11,227 bases of DNA. It comes from an uncultured Candidatus Melainabacteria bacterium. Its GTDB lineage: Bacteria > Cyanobacteriota > Vampirovibrionia > Gastranaerophilales > Gastranaerophilaceae. The notes below the pieces were generated by a model. It was given only the letters and a program-made list of their open reading frames with translations. It had not been told where the DNA came from and did no database searches. The stretch spans positions 1 through 11,227 of the forward strand of contig CAKUVB010000042.1 in the NCBI GenBank assembly GCA_934693215.1. Direction: 5' to 3'. This document shows positions 5,921 to 11,227 of this stretch, piece by piece. A program made the translations under genes and the position numbers. Positions within the stretch are counted from its first letter, which is position 1. Every line of letters begins with the position of its first letter.

Positions 5921-7243
5921 GTGAAGAGCTCTCAATTAAGCTTATTTATTTTCATAGCACTTGTAGCTGGGGTTATCGTAGGGTGGATAGCACCTGATTT
6001 TGCTGTACAAATGCACCCTTTAGCTGCAATATTTTTAAGAATGGTCAAAATGATTATTGCACCACTTCTTTTTGCAACTTTGGTAGTTGGTATCGCTGGA
6101 CATGGTGATCCCAAAAGTCTTGGTAGGATTGGTGTAAAAACAATAATATATTTTGAGGTAGTAACAACAATCGCACTATTCTTGGGGTTGGGCATCGCAA
6201 ATGCTCTAAATCCGGGAGCCGGAATTAATGTTTCAAATGCTAACATGTCCCAGTTGAATAGTATTACTCAAATGTCATCATCAACTACACACAGTTCATT
6301 CGCTGATTTCTTTGTAAATTTGATTCCTACAAGCATTTTCCAATCAATGTCAGACGGGAATCTTCTACAAATTGTAATATTTTCAATATTTTTTGCTATA
6401 GCAATATGTGCTATAGGCAAAAAAGCAAAACCCGTAATGGATATTTTGCAATCGACTGCCGCAATAATGTTTAAGTTTACCGAATATGTGATGTATTTTG
6501 CACCCTTAGGGATTTTTGGTGCAATATCTTCTACAATTGGTGCAAACGGTATTATCATTTTAAAAAATTATGCAAAAATAATATTATCTCTATATTTTGC
6601 ATTATGTTTGTTTGTAGGTATTGTAATATTTGCAGCATGCAAAATTGTAAGAATATCTTTAAGAGATTTTATAAGAGCGATAGCAGAACCTGCATTTTTA
6701 GCTTTTACAACTGCAAGTTCAGAAGCTGCTTTACCTAAGGCAATGACTATTATGGAAGATTTTGGTGTTCCAAAATCTATAGTTGGTTTTGTAATGCCAA
6801 CCGGTTACACTTTTAACCTTGATGGCAGTGCGTTATATCTAGCAATGGCTGTAATTTTTTCAACCCAATTGGTAGGTATAAATCTAGCTGTAGAACAACA
6901 ATTAGTAATAATGTTTGCATTAATGTTGACAAGCAAAGGTATGGCAGGAATGCCTCGTGTTGCATTAGTCGTTCTTGCCGGAACTCTTTCAAGTTTTAAT
7001 ATTCCAATTATTGGTGTTGCATTGTTACTTGGTATAGACCAAATTTTAGATATGGGTAGAACAACTGTTAATTTGATTGGTAACTGTGTTGCTACAGTTG
7101 TTATTGCTCGTTGGGAAAATTCTTTTGATTACAATCAAATGCACAAGTTTATAGAGCGAACTAAAGGTGCTAAAAATAATCTTCAAGATGAAGAAAGTAA
7201 CGTAAGTTTTGAACACGATTTTGAACTATATAATAAAGGATAG
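5921..7243 (+). CDS. Dicarboxylate/amino acid:cation symporter (SDF/DAACS family, GltP/DctA-like)
   Basis: An inner-membrane sodium- or proton-coupled importer of acidic amino acids (glutamate/aspartate) or C4-dicarboxylates. It starts with GTG; AGAGGA (5907-5912) precedes it by 8 bases, and no ATG fits better. The 440 residues begin with a hydrophobic helix and show the family's landmarks. These are the serine-rich HP1 motif ASSEAALP (265-272), the TM7 motif NLDGS (299-303), the HP2 region TSKGMAGMPR (337-346), and the TM8 binding residues D373, D377, R380, T381 and N384. The arginine at 380 corresponds to the GltPh residue that binds the substrate side-chain carboxylate, supporting an acidic substrate. 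N388 replaces the aspartate (GltPh D405) of many sodium-coupled members, as also in DctA-type proteins. It stops three bases before ileS, whose ribosome site lies in its last codons. The exact substrate is undecided. Confidence 0.93.
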   Translation: MKSSQLSLFIFIALVAGVIVGWIAPDFAVQMHPLAAIFLRMVKMIIAPLLFATLVVGIAGHGDPKSLGRIGVKTIIYFEVVTTIALFLGLGIANALNPGAGINVSNANMSQLNSITQMSSSTTHSSFADFFVNLIPTSIFQSMSDGNLLQIVIFSIFFAIAICAIGKKAKPVMDILQSTAAIMFKFTEYVMYFAPLGIFGAISSTIGANGIIILKNYAKIILSLYFALCLFVGIVIFAACKIVRISLRDFIRAIAEPAFLAFTTASSEAALPKAMTIMEDFGVPKSIVGFVMPTGYTFNLDGSALYLAMAVIFSTQLVGINLAVEQQLVIMFALMLTSKGMAGMPRVALVVLAGTLSSFNIPIIGVALLLGIDQILDMGRTTVNLIGNCVATVVIARWENSFDYNQMHKFIERTKGAKNNLQDEESNVSFEHDFELYNKG

Positions 7244-7246
7244 ACT

Positions 7247-10072
7247 ATGGATACAGAAACAAAAGTTGAGTACAAAAAAACATTAAATTTACCGGAAACA
7301 ACTCTTGCAATGAGAGCAAATGCTACAGTGAGAGAATTAGAAATTCAAAAATTCTGGGAAGAAAACGATATATATAATAAAATTATTGAAGGTAAAGATA
7401 AAACAAATTCTTTTATTTTACATGACGGTCCTCCATATTTGAGTTCAGGAAAAATTCACGTTGGTACTGCGTTAAATAAAATTTTAAAAGATATTTTGAT
7501 TAAATATAAATCTCAACAAGGATTCTATGCACCTTATGTTCCAGGATATGATGGTCATGGACTTCCTATTGAAAATGCCGTAGTAAAGAAAATTAAAGGT
7601 GGTAGAGAAGCTCTTACTCCTGCAGAACTTAGAGAAAAATGCAGAGAGTATGCTCATAACAGTTTAAAAGGTCAAGAAGGTGAATTCAAAAGATTAGGAG
7701 TACTTGGTAATTGGGATAATCCTTATCTTACAATTGCACCTGACTATGAAGCTGAACAAGTAAGATTATTTGGTAACATGTTCAAAAAAGGCTATATAGA
7801 AAAAGGTTTAAAACCTGTTTATTGGTGTGCATCTTGTGAAACTGCTCTTGCAGAAGCTGAGGTTGAATATGCAGACCACACATCTACTTCTATTTATGTA
7901 AGATTTAAGTTTGATGAAGATAGCGTTAAGAAAATAAACAACTTTGTTGCTACTGAAGGAAAAGATGTATATGCAGTTATTTGGACAACAACTCCTTGGA
8001 CAATTCCTTCAAACATGGCAATAAGTTTACACCCAAGATTAGAATATACATTCTTCGAAAAAGGTGGAGATGTTTATTTCGCAGCACAAGAATTGTTAGG
8101 TAGTTTCTTGAACGGTGTGCATTGGGAAGAATCAGATATAAGAGTAATAGGAAGTTGTAAAGGGCAAGATTTAGAATTGCTAAATACAAACCACCCTCTT
8201 TATAACAGAAAATCTCCAATAATTTTAGGTGAACACGTAACAACAGATGCCGGTACAGGTGCTGTTCATACTGCTCCGGGTCATGGTCTTGAGGATTATG
8301 AAGTTGGTTGCAGATATAATATTGATGTTCTATCACCTTTAGATGGCAAGGGTATGTGGACAGAAGAAGTTGGAGATAAGGATTTAGAAGGAGTACCTTA
8401 TTACAAAGGTAATTCTATCGTTATAGAAAAACTTCAAAACTGTGGTGCATTACTTGCTCAAGAAGATATTCAACACAGTTATCCACATTGTTGGAGATGT
8501 AAACACCCTGTTATTTACAGAGCAACTCCTCAATGGTTTGTAAAAGTTGATAAGTTTAGAAACGAAGCTATGGAAGCTATAAAAGGAGTAAAATGGATTC
8601 CGGCAAGTGGCGAAAATAGAATTGGTAATATGGTAGAAAATCGTACTGATTGGTGTATTTCTCGTCAGAGAGCTTGGGGTGTACCTATTCCTATTTTTTA
8701 TTGTGAGGACTGTGGTGAAGTTATCTGTACAGATGAAACAATTAATCATGTTGCAGAATTATTTGAAAAAGAAAGTTCTGATGCTTGGGTAAAATATGAT
8801 GAATCAAAATTGTTACCAGAAGGTTTTAAATGTCCTAAATGTGGTAAAACTCATTTTAGAAAAGAAAAAGATATTATGGACGTATGGTTTGATTCAGGTT
8901 CTTCTTGGAGAACAGTTGTTGAAAAACGTTCAGAAGAATTAGGACATACTCCTGTTGATATGTATTTAGAAGGTTCTGACCAACATAGAGGTTGGTTCCA
9001 ATCATCATTATTAACATCTATCGCTTGTCAAGGAAAAGCTCCTTATAAACAAGTTTTGACTCATGGCTTTGTTTTTGGTGAAGACGGTAGAAAGATGTCT
9101 AAATCTTTGGGTAATTATATCAGACCTGATGATATTATAAAAAATTATGGTGCAGATATCCTTAGATTATGGGCAGCATCAGTTGATTACAGAAATGATA
9201 TCAAAATCGGTGATAATATTATTAAACAGTTGGCTGAAATCTTCAAAAAGACAAGAAATACTGCAAGATTCTTGTTAGGTAACTTGTTTGATTTTAATCC
9301 AAGTGTTGATTATGTTAAATATGACGAACTTAAAGATATTGATAAATTTGCTTTGCATAAATTAAATTCTGTAGTTGAAGAAGTTACAAAAGCTTTTGAT
9401 AGCTATGAATTTTATAAGTATTTCCAATGCTTACAAAATTTTGCAGCAGTTGATTTAAGTTCTTTCTATCTAGATATTGTAAAAGATAGATTATATACTG
9501 CAGGTAAAAAATCACTTTCTCGTAGAGCTTGTCAAACCGTTTTGTATGAAACATTATTGGTATTAGTAAAAATATTAACTCCAGTAATGCCTCATCAAGC
9601 TGAAGATATTTGGCAAAATACTCCAGAATGTATGAGAGGTGGTTTAAATAGTGTCCTTCTAATAGATTGGCCACAAGTAAAACCTGAATGGAAAAATGAA
9701 AAACTTGAAGAAAACTTTACAAAAATATTAAAAGCTAGAGAAGTTGTAACTCGTGCTATTGAACCTTTAAGAGCTGATAAAAAAGTTGGTAGTTCTCTTG
9801 AAGTTGCAGTTTTTGTAAAAGCTGAAAATAATTCAGAAGTTTTAAAAACAGTAGAAAAAGACCTTGCTGATATCTTTATTACATCACAGGCTCATTTAAC
9901 AGATTCTGCTCCGACTGGAGTTTTGAATGAATATTCTGAAGATGATTATACTGTTTGGGTAGTAAAAGCTGAAGGTGAAAAATGTGAACGTTGTTGGAAA
10001 TATAGACCTTTAGGTGAACATCAAGGTTATGAAACAATATGTTCAGATTGTTACGAAGCTATTCAAGAATAA
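7247..10072 (+). CDS. ileS: Isoleucyl-tRNA synthetase (IleRS)
   Basis: Charges tRNA-Ile with isoleucine in the cytoplasm and edits mischarged valine. The 941 residues follow the bacterial class Ia plan. The first signature is SGKIHVGTALNKI, with HVGT at 71-74 where HIGH is usual. The CP1 editing domain has WTTTPWT (246-252) and GTGAVHTAPGHG (336-347, with D334). A zinc-ribbon-like pair of CxxC motifs lies at 486/489 and 529/532. Then come WCISRQRAWGVP and the second signature KMSKS (616-620). After the anticodon-binding helical domain, a C-terminal zinc site uses C913, C916, C932 and C935. AAAGGA (7235-7240) serves as the ribosome site and sits inside the end of the symporter gene, so the two are co-transcribed and probably translationally coupled. 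No T-box leader is present. Confidence 0.98.
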   Translation: MDTETKVEYKKTLNLPETTLAMRANATVRELEIQKFWEENDIYNKIIEGKDKTNSFILHDGPPYLSSGKIHVGTALNKILKDILIKYKSQQGFYAPYVPGYDGHGLPIENAVVKKIKGGREALTPAELREKCREYAHNSLKGQEGEFKRLGVLGNWDNPYLTIAPDYEAEQVRLFGNMFKKGYIEKGLKPVYWCASCETALAEAEVEYADHTSTSIYVRFKFDEDSVKKINNFVATEGKDVYAVIWTTTPWTIPSNMAISLHPRLEYTFFEKGGDVYFAAQELLGSFLNGVHWEESDIRVIGSCKGQDLELLNTNHPLYNRKSPIILGEHVTTDAGTGAVHTAPGHGLEDYEVGCRYNIDVLSPLDGKGMWTEEVGDKDLEGVPYYKGNSIVIEKLQNCGALLAQEDIQHSYPHCWRCKHPVIYRATPQWFVKVDKFRNEAMEAIKGVKWIPASGENRIGNMVENRTDWCISRQRAWGVPIPIFYCEDCGEVICTDETINHVAELFEKESSDAWVKYDESKLLPEGFKCPKCGKTHFRKEKDIMDVWFDSGSSWRTVVEKRSEELGHTPVDMYLEGSDQHRGWFQSSLLTSIACQGKAPYKQVLTHGFVFGEDGRKMSKSLGNYIRPDDIIKNYGADILRLWAASVDYRNDIKIGDNIIKQLAEIFKKTRNTARFLLGNLFDFNPSVDYVKYDELKDIDKFALHKLNSVVEEVTKAFDSYEFYKYFQCLQNFAAVDLSSFYLDIVKDRLYTAGKKSLSRRACQTVLYETLLVLVKILTPVMPHQAEDIWQNTPECMRGGLNSVLLIDWPQVKPEWKNEKLEENFTKILKAREVVTRAIEPLRADKKVGSSLEVAVFVKAENNSEVLKTVEKDLADIFITSQAHLTDSAPTGVLNEYSEDDYTVWVVKAEGEKCERCWKYRPLGEHQGYETICSDCYEAIQE

Positions 10073-10077
10073 TAAAC

Positions 10078-10105
10078 AAAAGCTCTCTTATTAGAGAGCT
10101 TTTTT
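10078..10105 (+). terminator. Rho-independent terminator of the symporter-ileS operon
   Basis: AAAAGCTCTCT (10078-10088) pairs with AGAGAGCTTT (10093-10102) and the following T around a 4-base loop TATT, and the T tract ends at 10105. It begins six bases after the ileS stop. Confidence 0.94.
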
Positions 10106-10125
10106 AATTTCAAACTAAAGTTTAA

Positions 10126-10153
10126 TTGAAAATCATGGATATACTATTAAAAT
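10126..10153 (+). promoter_or_regulatory. Promoter of the 130-aa coiled-coil gene, probably leaderless
   Basis: TTGAAA (10126-10131) and TAAAAT (10148-10153) each match the vegetative consensus at five of six positions and are separated by 16 bases. The -10 box ends six bases before the ATG, the same geometry as at der, so transcription should begin at or beside the start codon. An alternative -10, TATACT (10140-10145), would give a leader of about 8 bases. Confidence 0.6.
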
Positions 10154-10161
10154 AATAGTAT
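10141..10161. repeat. Inverted repeat overlapping the start codon of the 130-aa gene
   Basis: ATACTATTA (10141-10149) and TAATAGTAT (10153-10161) are exact inverted copies around AAA. The right arm includes the first two bases of the ATG at 10160. As DNA it overlaps the -10 box and could be an operator. As RNA it could mask the start codon, but only if transcription begins upstream of 10141. Confidence 0.55.
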
Positions 10162-10552
10162 GGATAATATTTTTGATAATCTATTTACTGTCACAAACAA
10201 AAATAAAGATGGCTCGAAAGTTGCAAAATTGGAATTGGAAGTCAAACGTTTGCAGTTATGTTTAGCAATGTCGCAAGAAGCAAACCAAAAAAGAAAAGAT
10301 GCAATGCAAATTATGATGCAACGATTGGACCAACAAGATGCTTTAATAAAAAGGTTGAATTCAGTTTTGAAAAATCAGGATATGGCTATGGCAAAAATGC
10401 AAGAAACTATGCGAATCCAACAAGAAAGACTTGCTCATATTGCTAGAATAGATATAAGAATGGATAATATTCAAGAAGAACAATCTGAAATTCTTCAATT
10501 AGCTAATCAATATAGATGTATGCAAATCCAAAGAGAAGCTCAAACAAATTAG
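10160..10552 (+). CDS. Coiled-coil hypothetical protein, 130 aa
   Basis: I do not recognise this gene. Residues 1-20 (MDNIFDNLFTVTNKN...) form a short non-coiled head. Residues about 22-125 are almost uninterrupted heptad-like sequence rich in Gln, Met, Leu, Lys and Glu (for example LELEVKRLQLCL, MQRLDQQDALIKRLNSVL, MDNIQEEQSEILQLANQ), predicting a long parallel coiled coil. There is no signal peptide, membrane segment or catalytic motif. The next internal Met is residue 37, inside the coiled coil, so the ATG at 10160 is preferred although no Shine-Dalgarno site precedes it. The stop overlaps that of dnaB on the other strand by four bases. A structural or adaptor role is the most that can be said. 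Nothing ties it functionally to DnaB beyond position. Confidence 0.8.
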   Translation: MDNIFDNLFTVTNKNKDGSKVAKLELEVKRLQLCLAMSQEANQKRKDAMQIMMQRLDQQDALIKRLNSVLKNQDMAMAKMQETMRIQQERLAHIARIDIRMDNIQEEQSEILQLANQYRCMQIQREAQTN

Positions 10553-11227
10553 AATACATCGGTCTTTATAGGATTTTTGAACTTTGTAATATTGCCTTGG
10601 AATAAGAGTTTTACTGTTCCAACAGAGCCGTTTCTGTGTTTTGCAATGATGATTTCGGATTCACCTTTGTTAGCCGCTTTTGCAGACATATCTTCTTCTT
10701 CGCCACTTTCTTTTTTGTAGTATTCATCACGATAAATGAACATTACAATATCAGCATCTTGTTCGATTGCACCTGAATCTCTCAAGTCTGATAACATTGG
10801 ACGTTTATCGGTTCTTGATTCAACTGCACGAGATAACTGAGAAAGTGCAATAATAGGAACATTCAATTCTCTTGCTAAAATTTTAAGTCCTCTTGAAATT
10901 GCAGAAATTTGTTGCATTCTGTCTTCTTTACCAGAAGATTCAATTAATTGAAGATAGTCAATTACAATCAAACCAAGATTTGGTTCTTCCATAGCCAATC
11001 TTCGACACTTTGCTCTTATATCTGTTAACGTACAACCGGCGGTATCATCAATATATATAGGAGCAGAGGCGAATGCGTCCATTGCAACTGCCATTTTATC
11101 CCAATCCTTATCAACCATATTGCCTGAACGTAGTCTTTGAGAATCAACCTCAGCTTCTGAACATAATAAACGTTGAACGAGTTGATCTTTTGACATTTCA
11201 AGAGAGAATATTGCAACAGGAGCTTTA
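10549..11227 (-). CDS. dnaB: Replicative DNA helicase DnaB, C-terminal part (5' end outside window)
   Basis: The ring helicase that unwinds DNA at the replication fork. The frame is open to the window edge: codons before the internal ATG at 11196 read KAPVAIFSLEMSKDQ, the conserved DnaB H1a region, so this Met is not the start. The visible 225 residues are the C-terminal RecA-like ATPase domain. It holds SLEM, QRLLCSEAEVD, the Walker B-type LGLIVIDYLQLI, PIIALSQLSRAVESR, and the DNA-binding RPMLSDLRDSGAIEQDADIVMFIYRDEYY. The arginine-finger region KHRNGSVGTVKLLF follows. Walker A and the N-terminal domain lie beyond the edge. There is no intein in the visible part. The gene converges on the coiled-coil gene with overlapping stop codons and no terminator between them. 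Confidence 0.97.
   Translation of the reverse strand, partial: KAPVAIFSLEMSKDQLVQRLLCSEAEVDSQRLRSGNMVDKDWDKMAVAMDAFASAPIYIDDTAGCTLTDIRAKCRRLAMEEPNLGLIVIDYLQLIESSGKEDRMQQISAISRGLKILARELNVPIIALSQLSRAVESRTDKRPMLSDLRDSGAIEQDADIVMFIYRDEYYKKESGEEEDMSAKAANKGESEIIIAKHRNGSVGTVKLLFQGNITKFKNPIKTDVF

Noticed and set aside
7977..9674. Minus-strand frames inside ileS (7977-8336, 8450-8749, 9384-9674)
   Set aside because: Antisense shadows of conserved synthetase domains.
10258..10446. Alternative plus-strand frame inside the coiled-coil gene
   Set aside because: Out-of-frame shadow; the 130-aa frame has continuous heptad character and a promoter.

Overview
This is an AT-rich bacterial chromosomal window of mostly housekeeping genes, with a pair of related accessory genes embedded among them. 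My best guess at the source is an uncultured gut bacterium of the Melainabacteria/Vampirovibrionia (Gastranaerophilales), the non-photosynthetic relatives of Cyanobacteria. This rests on two things. The two proteins starting 'MGLS.SQARLL' match, from memory, a hypothetical family I associate with those genomes. Two intergenic regions also carry TTAAC-type repeats on an 11-bp pitch, resembling cyanobacterial Pho boxes. I could not check either by search, so the assignment is an inference.

Layout, left to right. (1) The 3' part of a tRNA-Tyr with a strong terminator, then a lysine-rich hypothetical gene. (2) Convergent to it, a 624-aa protein with helical ends and a GLUG-type beta-helix core (843-2717, minus strand). 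(3) A 264-bp divergent regulatory region holding two notable dyads, leading to a small heat-shock protein gene. (4) der (engA), convergent with the heat-shock gene across a bidirectional terminator, reading leftward from what looks like a leaderless promoter. (5) A 244-aa paralogue of the beta-helix protein (5004-5738), divergent from der, with the same ends but a different, short centre. (6) A two-gene operon of a glutamate/dicarboxylate-type sodium symporter and ileS, ended by a strong hairpin terminator. (7) A 130-aa coiled-coil hypothetical gene whose start codon lies six bases after a good -10 box. (8) Its stop codon overlaps the stop of a convergent, partial dnaB that runs off the right end.

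The housekeeping genes cover tyrosine decoding, isoleucine charging, 50S ribosome maturation (Der) and replication (DnaB); the sHSP handles protein stress. The strongest candidate for an undescribed system is the MGLS pair. It shows a conserved N-terminal helix (about 55 aa), a conserved C-terminal coiled coil (about 78 aa) and an exchangeable middle, with no signal peptide. This resembles the plan of flagellin-type secreted filament proteins, but no secretion gene is visible here. Similar TTAAC/TAACA repeats lie upstream of both copies, so common regulation is plausible.
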